60,000 nucleotides of DNA, taken from assembly GCA_012295275.1 (NCBI GenBank), contig CM022665.1:28366946-28426945 (forward strand). Reading direction: 5' to 3'. Position numbers and translations under genes: made by a program. Below, piece after piece: positions 24,355-40,400 of this stretch. The notes beneath the pieces are model-generated. The model made no database searches and was not told the origin of the DNA. It saw nothing but the letters and a program-made list of their open reading frames with translations. Position 1 is the first letter of the stretch. Every line of letters starts with the position of its first letter. This stretch comes from Chrysomallon squamiferum. Taxonomy: Eukaryota; Mollusca; Gastropoda; Neomphalida; Peltospiridae.

Positions 24355-24890
24355 ACATTAAAATTAAACTAATCTAAATTAAAATTAAAATTAAAAATTG
24401 CTGCATTAAATTTAAAAAGATATCAATAAACTCGAACTGAACAGTTTACTAAACTAAACTAAACGTAACAAAACTAAAGTAAAATTAAAATTAAAATTAA
24501 AATTAAAACTGCATTAAATTTAAAAAGATATCAACAAATTCGAATTGAACAGTTTACTAAACCAAACTAAACTAAACTAAACTAAAGTAAACTTTAAAAA
24601 CTAAAATTAAAATTAAAATTGCATTAAATTTAAAAAGATATCAACAAATTCGAATTGAACAGTTTACTAAACCAAACTAAACTAAACTAAACTAAAGTAA
24701 ACTTTAAAAACTAAAATTAAAATTAAAATTGCATTAAATTTAAAAAGATATCAACAAATTCGAATTGAACAGTTTACTAAACCAAACTAAACTAAACTAA
24801 ACTAAAGTAAACTTTAAAATTAAAATTAAAATTAAAATTAAAATTGCATTAAATGTAAAAAGATATCAACAAATTCGAATTGAACAGTTT
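24355..24890. repeat. 110-bp tandem array (about 4.5 copies)
   Basis: The unit contains AAAATTAAAATT runs, GCATTAAATTTAAAAAGATA, then TCAACAAATTCGAATTGAAC, AGTTTACTAAACCAAACTAA and AAACT repeats. Copies starting at 24601 and 24711 are almost identical at a 110-bp period. The flanking copies are more diverged. Nested pentanucleotide repeats (AAACT, AAATT) sit inside each unit. Confidence 0.93.
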
Positions 24891-25077
24891 ATGGATCAAT
24901 GTGAAAATTGTACCCGTTGTTCCCGTTGTGTATCGACATTACTTATCCAATTAAAACTATTTTTTTTTGGAATGTTTCTTGATTACATATATAATTAACT
25001 ATACACGCGCCCATATCAGTGTATTTTTCTCTCTATGCAATTAAGCTAATGTCTTTCTAATTTACTACTCCAAAATA

Positions 25078-25112
25078 AATAAATAAATATAATAGATAGA
25101 TAGATAGATAGA

Positions 25113-25143
<31 letters not shown>

Positions 25144-25265
25144 ATATAATAGATAGATAAATAAATAAATAAATAAATATAATAGATAAATAAATAAATA
25201 AACTAATAAATGAAATAAAGTAAAATAAAAAAATTAATTAATTAAATAAAGTAAAATAAATAAAA
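25078..25265. repeat. (AAAT)n and (ATAG)n block
   Basis: Alternating AAAT and ATAG tetranucleotide runs, with the motif TATAATAGATA recurring three times. Confidence 0.9.
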
Positions 25266-25314
25266 AGAATCATTATTTTATTGTAATTGTTCTGTACAAA
25301 CAAATACATATCCA

Positions 25315-25315
<1 letters not shown>

Positions 25316-25375
<60 letters not shown>
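25316..25375. repeat. (CA)n microsatellite
   Basis: An uninterrupted CA run. Confidence 0.97.
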
Positions 25376-25377
<2 letters not shown>

Positions 25378-25681
25378 TATATTACATAATCACAGATATT
25401 AACAAAGGTAGGACCAAAGAATAATTAAAACGGGAAATAATGTATGGATGCTTGAAAAAATGGAACGTGTGAGTTTGTATGTATATGTGTATGTATATAT
25501 TAATCATTTAATGTATTTATGTATTTGTTTGTTTGTGTATGTGTGTGTATGTGTTTGTGTATGTGTTTGTGTATGTATGTGTGTATATTATGAATGTGCC
25601 TGTATGTGTCTGTGTGTTAGTGTGTGTGTGTGTGTGTCTGTGTGTGTGTATCGGAATGTATGTAATAATCAACCTGTGTTA

Positions 25682-25715
<34 letters not shown>

Positions 25716-25932
25716 CATTTGGATGTTCAGTTTGTCATTTTTACAACTTAATTCTTCATGTATTTACTCTGTAAATATCCCCGCCCATTACACTGAGGTA
25801 ATTTGACAAAACTATGCTCTTTGTTACGTGTTTGTTTGTAGAGATGTCAATATTTATATTATTATTACATTTTTAATGGTAAAACATACACGAACAGAAA
25901 TTATATGCGAATGTGTCTCAGTGTTAGTGTAT

Positions 25933-26008
<76 letters not shown>

Positions 26009-26028
26009 CTATGGGTACACATTTTTTT

Positions 26029-26059
<31 letters not shown>

Positions 26060-26638
26060 TAAGTAGACATTTAAGAAGTCCTTTCTTGTAGATTTCTAAT
26101 TTAGAATTTTAAAGTTAAAGTTTTGGGTGTGGTTTATATCTCTGAAGTTATGTTTCCTTCCTTGTTTTTGTTTTTGCTGACGAAACTCTGAAAGTCGAGG
26201 TTATCAAGGGCATTTAACTATAATCTTTATTATGTCGATAAGAAAGTTATCTGGATTAAGAATATTTCAAGTCGCAAAAAGTCGGCTGCCATAACAGGCT
26301 TGCCTCCCCCGCAAAATATCTGCAGCGTTTATTCAGTTCTAAATTTAGCAAACTGGTAATAGTTATGTTTGGAACAGTCGGTAATTTTCGTAGTTGTTCG
26401 GATATTCCCGATGACTGTATGGAACAGATTAGATCCAGATTGGAAATACTACTTTCTCTGTTTCTCAAGTTTATATTGATGTAATTTATAATTAAATTAA
26501 GCAAATTAAGCACTTTTACTTTCTGTTTTTATGTCTGAGTTATATATAATTAAATCTGGCTAACATTTTACGAATGTTTTAAATTATTCGTTATAATTAC
26601 ACGACAATTCAGCTCAGTGCATTTTTGTCTTTGGTGTT

Positions 26639-26644
<6 letters not shown>
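25376..26644. other. Intergenic with GT repeats, no gene seen
   Basis: Imperfect GT/TATG repeats lie at 25470-25660, poly-T at 25686-25715, (GT)n at 25936-26007 and (TTTA)n at 26029-26060. A unique island at 26100-26500 contains an 85-codon minus-strand ORF without recognisable domains. Confidence 0.55.

Positions 26645-26732
<88 letters not shown>
26645..26732. repeat. (CT)n microsatellite
   Basis: A nearly perfect CT run, with one GTCT interruption near its 3' end. Confidence 0.97.
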
Positions 26733-28432
<1,700 letters not shown>

Positions 28433-28875
28433 CATATGTATATGTTTAAGTATGAATTTACGTGTTTTACACTAACATTTTGCAGAGGCGATTTAAAAAA
28501 AAAAAAAATTCTAACTGCCGTCAGTCTCGTGTAAACCAGGTCATCACATCTATATATTATTTGTTATTGGTTATGCATCAAATAGCGCTTTATGCGCATT
28601 AACGTCATATTTTATTTCTTCCTTTCCTATTTTTACTTATATCGTATTTCACCTTCAAGCAGAGTTTATCTACTTTACGTCATTACCTGTCGCCCTGACG
28701 TGCAGATATGCAGTTTACATAGATACTCATCTTACCACCGTCACTGCATAAAGAATGAATGAATGAATATACATGTTTGCATGAGGAAAAAAAATACAAA
28801 TTTCTCAAAGATGATGATAATCATGATGATGATGATAATGATGGCGATGAACATAATAAACCAGTGTATTTTATA

Positions 28876-28876
<1 letters not shown>

Positions 28877-28935
<59 letters not shown>
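28877..28935. repeat. (GT)n microsatellite
   Basis: An uninterrupted GT run. Degenerate GAT triplets precede it at 28810-28850. Confidence 0.97.
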
Positions 28936-28938
<3 letters not shown>

Positions 28939-31338
28939 TGTGTGTATGTGAGACTGAATCAAAAATTTCATTTTGAAACTGTAGCGTATCAAATCCTACT
29001 AACAACGGCTAAACATGATAGTATCTGTCTAAACAATATGTAAACAACCTGTTGAAGGATATGTAAATCGTGTCTACTGTTTAATGAAATATTTTCTATC
29101 ACGGATGTGCACGAAAGAGAACCGAACTCGACGACAATAATACTATTTGTGTTCTTTTAGTCAATGATTCGTTGTCTTCTCGTCTGGTTTCTTTTCTTTC
29201 ACGATATCCTGTCTTTATTCTCCTACATCACCTGCCTGTTTCGGGGAATAAAGAAGATTATTATTTGAGAGAGGATCCTGGTTTGAATCAGAGCTTAACA
29301 TCAAACATACTCTTCAAACACTTTGTCATTTGTGGTGTAAGTTAAGTTCAAATCAGGATGATTTACAGATAGCAAACAGGGATCTGTTTGGGATATTTGT
29401 AGCATGTTAGTGCATTTATGAATGACGCTAGTCTAAGACAGAATTCAATACAGAAGTCAATGCACGCGACTTCTGCAGTTATTTAATGCTCATTCGAAAT
29501 GTTAAAAATATAGATATCAAAATCATTTACTTTCTGCATCAAGAACATCAGTTATTATTACTACTACTTCTACTACTACTACTACTTCTGCTACAACTAC
29601 AACTATTATTACTAATATTGCTACTACTACTACTATCATAATTATTAGAATTATTCTGAGATTTGTGTCATAAAACCTTTCACATTTTGTGATTTATAAT
29701 TTCTCTTTAAATATAACTTTTACCTACTATCACGACTACAGTAATGTTTGCCCGCTTTTAGATATGCTAAGCTTGTGTAAATTACATATTCTAACTTCAA
29801 AGACCATACTTTATTATTGTAACACTTATTTACAAAGAAAACCACTACAATCAACGTACATTCCCAGAATTCTTTTTCTAATTTTTATTGTCCGTTACAG
29901 ACTCATAAAGACAGTAATTTTTCTTCAGGGAATGAAATATTTTCAGATATAGGACTTTACGATTTGTTTTATTGCTGTGTTGCTGGGTTATACAAGGTTC
30001 CACATTACTGCCCATCTCGTTTCACTGATATATTTAAAATATATGTCAGAAATATATTTAGCATACATTTTTGTGGTATGGTCATGCTTCTTGAAGACTG
30101 GAGTTATAAAAGGTTCTATATTTCTACCAATTATTTATAAGCATATTTAACATAATTATATATAAATAATAGTTTCTAGTACAGTTGTCAAGCCATCACT
30201 TTGAGACAAGAGTTCCCATTGTTTATCTAAAATATATAAAACATATATCAAGACATTTGATATTGTTTTATCCTCGTTCGACTAACTAACCTGATAACAA
30301 TACCAATAATAATATGTTTTGTGAAGACAATGCACGCTGTAATGGATGGTTATGTATAACTGAATTAAATTAAAAATCTCTATACTCTTTATCAGCAAAT
30401 ATCAGTTTAGTGCTATCTAATATGCAGACATTAGGCTGTTAGATATAGTAAATGCTACTCATTATGTAACGTGTGAGATACTAATCATTTTATTTTAGTG
30501 TCAGCAGATAGTTACAAAGCTGCTATATATGACAACACAACAGCAAATACGTACACGTTGTTACATGATAAACAAGACATTATTGACTCCTGTAATTATA
30601 TTGATAACATTAGCAAATGCGTTATGTAGTAAATCTGTACTGAATGCAAATACCTATACAGTGCAATGCAACAGAGATATCAGACCATTTATCCGGGAGG
30701 CCTAAAAAACTGGAGGTGACCAAGATTTCTTTTCTGGTTAACCGGACCTAGGCTTAATATATACTTAAAATAAACAATGAAAAGTAAAGAACGAGACTGC
30801 ATGTAGACAGGCTCAAATTAATACACTTATAAGGACCGTTTTTTTTTTCTTTCTTTCTTTTTTTTTTTTTTTTTTTTTTTTGAAAGCCGGATATGTTGTC
30901 TGAGTTCTGGTTGGAACAGAAAATAGTCTATTCAGAATAACATGGAGGATTTAGCCTCCAATTATATGTCTGGCCAGGGCTCCACCATTCATCTGCTATG
31001 TTAACGTAGATTAATCTCTCTTTTGATAACATTAGTTAATGTATACAGAGCGCTACACGTTATTATTATTCTTTATCTAAAGCTTTCCTGTTAGCAGTAT
31101 GTCAAAGGCTCTGTTTTCTGTTATTAATGGGTATCTGTGGCATGTATAAATACAACAAGCTTTTGCGCTCGTATTAGCAAATAAAAGAAAATATTTTTAA
31201 AAATCTAAACAAGTCTAATTTGTTTTCAGATGTAATGTGTAACTTAAAGAGACGTACTATAACGGAGACGCGTTGTATTTATGTAGTTATTCTTTACCGT
31301 ATTCTCAAGGACTTAATGTTTTTATTTAATTTCATAGT

Positions 31339-31341
<3 letters not shown>
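28936..31341. other. Longest comparatively unique intergenic stretch, no gene seen
   Basis: About 2.4 kb with few microsatellites: ACT triplets at 29556-29635 and poly-T at 30839-30880. I read both strands and found no exon with family-like content. The 87-codon ORF at 29689-29952 is not recognisable. Confidence 0.5.

Positions 31342-31429
<88 letters not shown>
31342..31429. repeat. (CT)n microsatellite
   Basis: An uninterrupted CT run. Confidence 0.97.
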
Positions 31430-32828
<1,399 letters not shown>

Positions 32829-32889
<61 letters not shown>

Positions 32890-33001
32890 TTATTATTATC
32901 ATTATTATTATTATATTTTTGTTGCTGTTGGTATCATCATTACTGTTATTAATGTTGTAATTTAATAAATCTATTATTACTATGTTATTTACTGCAAACT
33001 G

Positions 33002-33051
<50 letters not shown>

Positions 33052-33052
33052 G
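32829..33052. repeat. (ACT)n and (TTA)n microsatellites
   Basis: ACT units at 32829-32889 are followed by TTA at 32889-32914. A second TTA run lies at 33009-33051. Confidence 0.95.
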
Positions 33053-33959
33053 TTATTTTGGTACTTTATTAATTAATTATCATCTTCGAACCTAAGAGAT
33101 GTAAAATTATATGAATGCTTTTACAAAAGCAAAAAAAAAAAAAACAAAAATAACCCAAATAGTACCAAACAAATAAATAAATAACTAAAAATGAAAATAC
33201 CAAAGTATTTCCTTTAGCTATATTATTGCTATGTTACTCCAAGTCGTCTTTGGGCATTCTTGAATTCCTTTTTCTTTTGACGGTGTCCATATTAGGTCAA
33301 AATTTGGGAATGTGCTCTTGATACATTCTAAGGATACATCGTAACACTGCAGGCATTGGTTGTTTGATTTCCAGCACTAAAATTATTTCAGCAGGTCTTC
33401 TTGTACATTTCTACATTTTGATATTTTATTGGTCTAAAATACCTGACATGTCCTTCCTTCTGGCCTCCATGCTGGAAAGCATGATCTTTTGTCCAGACCA
33501 CTTTGACCACTCGTCCGAAATTTTAAATTACAGTAAAATTTGTTTGATTGTTATAAAGTCTTATCTTTGTATTTTCAAACTATCTACTTTGATTCAAAAT
33601 AGTATAAAGTTTAACGAAAGCAGTGAGGAAGTTTCTTAATTTTACTTTGATACATGTTTGGGGGGTTCCAGAGTCCTTGTTTGTGTTATATAAAAGATAT
33701 TCATAAAATATTATTTGTAGCTAACTGATAGCAGAAGCCTGGAGACTAACTGTGTTAATATAGAAATGTGTCTTTTACAAGCATTATCTTTTATTAACTC
33801 ACAGACAAACACTCAAAAGCACTCGCAAATGTACACAGATATATGTAAAGTGTTTTTCGCGTGTATATTTATATAAAATTGTGTGTGAACGTATAGATAC
33901 ATTTACATACATTTACAACAAACATACACACAGACAAACACACACACAAAGGGACATGC
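33053..33959. other. Unique intergenic stretch, no gene seen
   Basis: Contains a 91-codon plus-strand ORF at 33364-33639 with no domain that I recognise. The surrounding sequence lacks clear splice-supported exons. Confidence 0.5.
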
Positions 33960-33963
33960 ATAT

Positions 33964-34032
<69 letters not shown>

Positions 34033-34049
34033 TATACATATACAGAGCT
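33960..34049. repeat. (AT)n / (CATATA)n microsatellite
   Basis: AT runs separated by CATATA units. Confidence 0.93.
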
Positions 34050-34602
34050 ATCTTTGTGTATACATACGTATATGCAAAAACCATGTAAAAATATACATAA
34101 GGAAAAGTACAGCTGTAATTTCCTGAACATAAAGCAAAAACAGTGGACGGTGTCCCAGATAATCTGAGCGCGGAGACAAGAAGGCCAAGCACGGCATGAA
34201 ATGACATAAATAAATAATTATATATTTAGTAAATTCCTCTTCTCTGACTCACAAACCATCTCTTTTTTTTTAACATTTTATTTTTTTATCCTTTGTTTTT
34301 TGTTTTGCTAAGTTTTTTTTTTTTAGTTTTAGTTTTTTGTTTTAACTGACCCTAAACTGATTAAATCAAAATGAACCTGGATGAATATATCTGACTAGTC
34401 CCAGACAGTTGTGATGAAGATCTAGAGAACGTCAGAGAAATGTAATTCAGAACGTTAGAGAGAATATTTTAAATGTGGATTACGATTTTCACAGATATAT
34501 AAAACCATCAGTTGTTGTTTTGTTTTGTTTTTGTTTTTTCTTGTTGCTTTTTTTGTGTGTGTGTGTGTGGGGGTCTTTTTCTTTCTTTCGTTTTTCCTTT
34601 TT

Positions 34603-34633
<31 letters not shown>

Positions 34634-34692
34634 GGAGTGGAAGTCATTTTTTAAACAAAAGAGCGATTTTTATCCTCTTCATTGAAATTATT

Positions 34693-34727
<35 letters not shown>

Positions 34728-34849
34728 TATTAACCATTTTCCTGTAGTTTTTTTTTTCTTTCTTTCTTCCGCAGATATCTTTTCTTCTTCTTTTTCTTCT
34801 TCTTCTTCTACTACTTCTCCCATAATAGCAGCACTTCTAATGGTTAAAT
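34050..34849. other. Intergenic, T-rich
   Basis: An AP-1 site TGACTCA lies at 34245-34251, poly-T at 34596-34633, (TTA)n at 34704-34731 and TTC triplets at 34780-34810. No gene was seen. Confidence 0.55.
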
Positions 34850-36298
34850 ACTAATGCTACTGATGCTAGTACTATAACTACTACTTTTACTATTACTACT
34901 ACTTTTACTATTACTACTACTTTTACTATAACTACTACTTTTACTATTACTACTACTTTTACTATTACTACAAGCATTACTATTATTAATACTAATACCA
35001 AAATTAATACCAATCCTGCTGCTGCTTTTACTATTACTACTGCTACTACTCCTACTGCTACTCTAATACTAGTACTCCAACTGCTACTCTAATACTACTA
35101 CTACTACTCCAACTGCTACTCTAATACTACTACTACTACTACTAACTCTAATACCACTGCTACTAATTCCAACTGCTACCTACTACTACTACTACTACTA
35201 CTACTTACCTAATACTACTACTACTACAACTACTTCTACCTAATACTCACCACTACTACTACTACTACTACTACCTAACTCTACTACCACTACTACTACT
35301 ACTACTACTTCTACCTCTAATACTACTACTACTACTACTCTACTCTAATACCACTGCTACTACTACCACTCTACTACCACTACCACTACTACTACTCACT
35401 ACTACTACTACTACTGCTACTACTACTACTACTACTACTACTTCTTAACTCTAACTTAATACTACTACTACTACTACTGCTACCACTACTACTAATACCA
35501 CTACTACTACTACTTCTACTCTAATACCACTGCTACTACTTCCTACCTAATACTCACTGCTACTACTACTACTTCTACTCTAATACTACTGCTACTACTA
35601 CTAACTACTACTCTAATACTACTGCTACTACAACTACTTCTACTCTAATACTACTGCTACTACTACTACTGCTACTCCTAATACTACTGCCACTACTACT
35701 ACTCCACCTAATAACTGCTACTACAACCACTGCTACCTAATACTAATGCTACTACTACTATTGCTACCTAATACCACTCACTACCACTAACTACTACTAC
35801 TGCTACCTAATACTACTGCTACTACAACTATTTCTACCTAATACTCACTGCTACTACTACTACTCCTAATACCACTGCTACTACTACTACTACTACACAC
35901 TGCTACTATTGCCATTTTAATACTCTAATGCTACTATTGCTACTACTTCTACTCTAATACCACTGCTACTACTACTACTACCTACCCTATCACCACTACC
36001 ACTACTACTGCTACCTAATTCCCACTGCTACCATTGCTACCTAATACCACTGCTACCTAATACCACTGCTACCTAATACCACTGCTACTATTGCTACTCT
36101 AATACTACTGCTACTACTGCTACTCTAATACTACTGCTACTACAACTACTTCTACTCTAATACTACTGCTACTACTACTACTTCTACTCTAATACTACTG
36201 CTACTACTACTACTGCTACTCTAATACTACTGCTACTATTGCTACTCTAATACTACTGCTACTACTGCTACTCTAATACTACTGCTGCTACTAATATC
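34850..36298. repeat. 1.4-kb (ACT)n-type satellite with higher-order units
   Basis: The region is built almost entirely from ACT/GCT/TCT triplets. A recurrent phrase of about 20 bases, TACTCTAATACTACTGCTAC, is spread through the second half, and TTTTACTATTACTACTAC is repeated near its start. Phase-shifting deletions are frequent, so no long ORF survives. Confidence 0.92.
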
Positions 36299-37349
36299 CC
36301 TTAATTTATATTTTATTTTGATTTGATTTTGTATCTTATTTTAACACTTTTAAAAATAATCTTTCTTCTTCTCGTTTTTTAATTCTTTAATTTTTAATGT
36401 TTTTTTAGTTTGTTTTGTTTTATTTTTCTTATTCTTTTTATTTTGTTTTTATCTGTTTGTGATTATTAGCAAATTTAACAATAACTGTTCTTATTCCTTT
36501 ATTACTCGATTTTATCTTTCTAGTTTCCTTTATTCCTTTTTATTACTGTTACTCTTATTTTTATTCGCTTCTTTTTCATTACAGTAAATAAACGACTGAC
36601 TCACTGAAAACGAATCTGCTTCTAAAACGTAGTTTAGAAGAGATCAAAGAACGAAATATTTTATTTAACGAGTCACAAGTTATAACACACACATGTACAC
36701 ACACACACATACATATATGTGTGTGTGTGTGTGTGTGTGAATTTAAAAACACATCTTATTAAAACATATAAGAGAAAACCGCTGCCGGCGCTCAATGGAT
36801 TAATCTTTTTCGATTAGCAGCAAGGATATTTTTTTTTTATATATATAAACCACAGACAGGAAGACATATTTAACACATTTGATAAAACTGGTTGTCACGT
36901 GAAAAAGGCCATTGGGCGCAGAAAAAAAAAAAAAAAAAAAAAAAGGTCATAAAACTTCCTGAAAAACCGGAAAACAATGAGAAAGACATTGTTATTCTTT
37001 ATTTTTTTTTATTATTTTTTTTTTTTTTTAAGTTATTTTTATTTTTGGGATTAAACCACAGATATTTCCTGGATGTAAATTTCACGAGAGACGCAGCTTA
37101 GGACCATGTATCAAAGTTTAGGAAATTCGTGTCACTGAAATTATTCTGTCTCACGTTCCTGGTTTTCATATATGAATTCTGCACTTTGGTGCTATATTTC
37201 TGGGGGCGTGAGAACCTTGCAGAATGTTTCAACACTGTTCTATAATCTCTTTGAACACTGTAAATCAGTTCAGAAAACTTTTGTGTTTTTTTTCTCTCTC
37301 TCTCTCTCTCTCTTCATATTTCTTTCAGTTTTTGTCTATTCTTTTTTTT

Positions 37350-37382
<33 letters not shown>

Positions 37383-38538
37383 CTATTTATTTATTATTTT
37401 TCCTTTTTTTGCCTCTTTTTTTTTTTTTTTACAATTTCTATTATTATTATTATTATTTTATATTAATTAATTAATTTATTTAATTGTTTTGTTCTTGTTA
37501 TTATTTCTTGTTTCTTCTGTTCTGTTATTGCTATTACTACAACCACCAACCACCATTATTATTATTATTATTTTACTGTTATTATTATTATTATTGTTAT
37601 TATTATTATTACTGTTATTGTTATTATTATTTATTTAGTTAGTTATTTTATTTTTTGTTGTTTTATTATTATTATTTTATTTTATTTTATTTTATTTTAT
37701 TTTATTTGTTTTTATTTTTTTTGTGTTTTTATTATTTCGTTTCAGTTTTATTTTATTATTAAACTTTTCTGATGTCGAGTAAAACAAAAATTGCAGTTGT
37801 AAACTAATACGTGTAAACTGTATGTTTGTTTTTAATTTATTTTTATAAACCGCTAAAACCAACTGTGCCCGCTGATTCACATTCACAATTGCATAGAAAG
37901 AAAGAAAAACATAAAGAAAAAGAAAGAAGGAAAGATCACGAATGTCAGTATTTTATTTATTCACATTTAGTTTTCAGTGTAACAACAGATACGAAAATGA
38001 AAAGTAAAATCAACTAGGCCAAAAATAAAATATTTTTAATTCATTCATTTATTTATTTATTTATTTATTTGTTTGTTTGTTAGTTTGTTTGTTTGTTTTT
38101 ACTACACACTTAAACAAAAAAGAACTGAGTTAATGTAATTAAATTTTTTTAGTAACAAAATCACAAAAATGTTAGTTGAACATCTAAACACACGAAAAAT
38201 TGAATGAATCGCTTTCGATTTTAAAACTAACGATTATTAGTTAAAAATGATTTTTATATAATAATTGTTTTCAACAGATGCTATTCTACCTCTAAATCGT
38301 AGACTATTCTTGTCGGTTATTAGCAGCAAAAGATTATATATATATATATCAGCCTATCAGATTTCAGTTGTTCTTTTTAACCATTATACTACAGCTTGTT
38401 ATTAAAATATAGAGCAGAAAATTGGCTTCAGTGAGTCACATGTTGTAGAGTGGGTGGTAATATTTTTAATTCGGTCTGTTGACAATTACATTTGTCATCT
38501 GATTTAACTAGCAATTAATTTACTAAACATATTTCTAT

Positions 38539-38541
<3 letters not shown>
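36299..38541. other. AT-rich intergenic, no gene seen
   Basis: Includes AP-1 TGACTCA at 36597-36603, GT at 36718-36739, poly-A at 36920-36944, T-rich and CT runs at 37290-37381, (TTA)n at 37440-37630, (TTTTA)n at 37674-37708 and (TTTG)n at 38068-38096. AP-1 TGAGTCA is at 38432-38438. Confidence 0.5.

Positions 38542-38596
<55 letters not shown>
38542..38596. repeat. (CT)n microsatellite
   Basis: An uninterrupted CT run. Confidence 0.96.
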
Positions 38597-38599
<3 letters not shown>

Positions 38600-39065
38600 G
38601 TATATAATTTTATTATCGTTAAATGTTACTGTTTTTTATTTCTATTTTTGTATGCGCTTTTCTCCTTTATTATTCTCGTTTTTTGTTTTATTGTTAGTTT
38701 AAAAGAAATAATTGAACAAGATTACTTTGAGTTTCTGAAATAAGCTTTTTGATTTGAAATCGCAAACTTTTCTGTTGACAGGAATAAGACAGACTTCAAA
38801 TATATTCCAGATTATATTCAGAAATAAAGAAAAAAAAAAGATAAAAAAGAAAGATAAGTTATATAAAATCTTTCATGTTATTTTCTGATGGAATTACTCT
38901 ACAAGTTATATATAAAATGCATAAAGACATATACACACGCAGACAAACACAAACAGACACGCACGTACATACATACATACATACATACATACATACATAC
39001 ATGCATCAATACACACTTTATACCCTCATACATATTCATAAAACATTAGTTACTTCATATTCCTC

Positions 39066-39104
<39 letters not shown>

Positions 39105-39579
39105 GGGAGAAAATGACACTTTAGAAGGTGTCATTTAAATTACGTTCAGGCAGACCTTACTCACTACATAGGTATGTGGCGTATCGTTGACTATTTTTTG
39201 TCATTGCCTGCTAACATATATTTAAATTTGTAAATGGGATTCGGTTGAGGAGATACAGTGTGAAAAAAAAAAAAAACTCCGACTGTATTTACTAGAATTC
39301 AGTTCTTTTAACCCTGTCATTTTAAACAAACTTTTAAGTATTTTGACTGTGACTCTCGGTTTACTTTTCGGGTTAAAACGTCTAAAGTTGACTGGTATAC
39401 GCTTGCTTGATTTCGTTTGAAGAATAATGACGTTTTGACGTGTTGTGCTTGTAAAAACTGTTCTGTTGTTTGTTACAATATCCAGATATCGTGTAATTTA
39501 AAACAATTCTGTTTGTTCCTACAGTTATTTTTAAATTGTTCTCTGCATGCAAATCAAACCGAAAAAGGTGAAGCAGTCA
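38597..39579. other. Intergenic with CATA and AAT repeats
   Basis: (CATA)n at 38966-39003 and (AAT)n at 39066-39102. No gene was recognised. Confidence 0.6.
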
Positions 39580-39900
39580 ATATTTATTTTTGCAGAATTT
39601 TGATAAGACTAACGTACTTATTTTAGCACGTTTTTGCAAAGAATACTGTATTATTTTTGCAGAATTTTTGTAAATTATGATCTACTTATTTTAGCAATTT
39701 TTTGCAAAGACTGATATACTTACTTTTAACGAATTTTATAAAGACTGAGATAATAATTCTTGCAAGATTTTGTGAAGAAATGGATACTACTTATTTTTGG
39801 CAGAACTTTGCAAAGACTAATGTAATATCTTTGCAGGTTTTTTTATAATGATTGATGAACTTATTTTGGCAGAATGTTCTGCTACTAATGCTTATTCTGC
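39580..39900. repeat. Degenerate minisatellite based on TTTTGCAGAATTTT
   Basis: Phrases such as ATTTTTGCAGAATTTT, GCAAAGACTAATGTA and CTTATTTTAGCA recur in order at roughly 60-bp spacing. Many substitutions suggest an old tandem array. Confidence 0.65.
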
Positions 39901-40187
39901 AAACTAAATACTAGAATCCTTTAAAAATCGTGACTAAAATTTATTAGCGCCATTCTCAAGACAACGCAAATTATTTGTGTTGTTGCTGTTTTGGTTTTTT
40001 TTGTGTTTGTTTGTTGTTGTTTTTGACTAATTGGAACAACTGATACAGGTCACCTTACACTAAATGACTTTACAGATACAAGATACTGCACTGTTCAGAC
40101 ACACACTGACTCTCTGTACCCGTCTTGTCGTGACACCCTGTAATGAGGAAGCTAATTATTCACGTACGAATTGGGTTAAACTATGTT

Positions 40188-40400
40188 GTTGGTTGCATCA
40201 GATTTCATTTGATTTACTGTTATTCGTTGCATCAGATTTACCTTATAACATGGTTATTAACTGCAACAGTTTTACCTTGTAACATGATTATTAACTGCAA
40301 CAGTTTTACCTTGTAACATGATTATTAACTGCAACAGTTTTACCTTGTAACATGATTATTAACTGCAACAGTTTTTCCTTGAAATATGGTTGTTGGTTGT
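40188..40400. repeat. 34-bp tandem array (about six copies)
   Basis: The unit reads ATTATTAACTGCAACAGTTT followed by TACCTTGTAACATG. The three central copies are nearly identical, and the outer copies diverge on both sides. Each unit contains CTGCAACAG, a partial inverted repeat. Confidence 0.93.

Noticed and set aside
26256-26513. 85-codon minus-strand ORF in a unique island
   Set aside because: It has no recognised family and no supporting splice sites. It could be a chance ORF.
29689-29952. 87-codon plus-strand ORF in the most unique intergenic stretch
   Set aside because: AT-rich composition, no domain, and no transcript-like signals around it.
33364-33639. 91-codon plus-strand ORF
   Set aside because: Nothing in it resembles a known family and no neighbouring exons could be paired with it.
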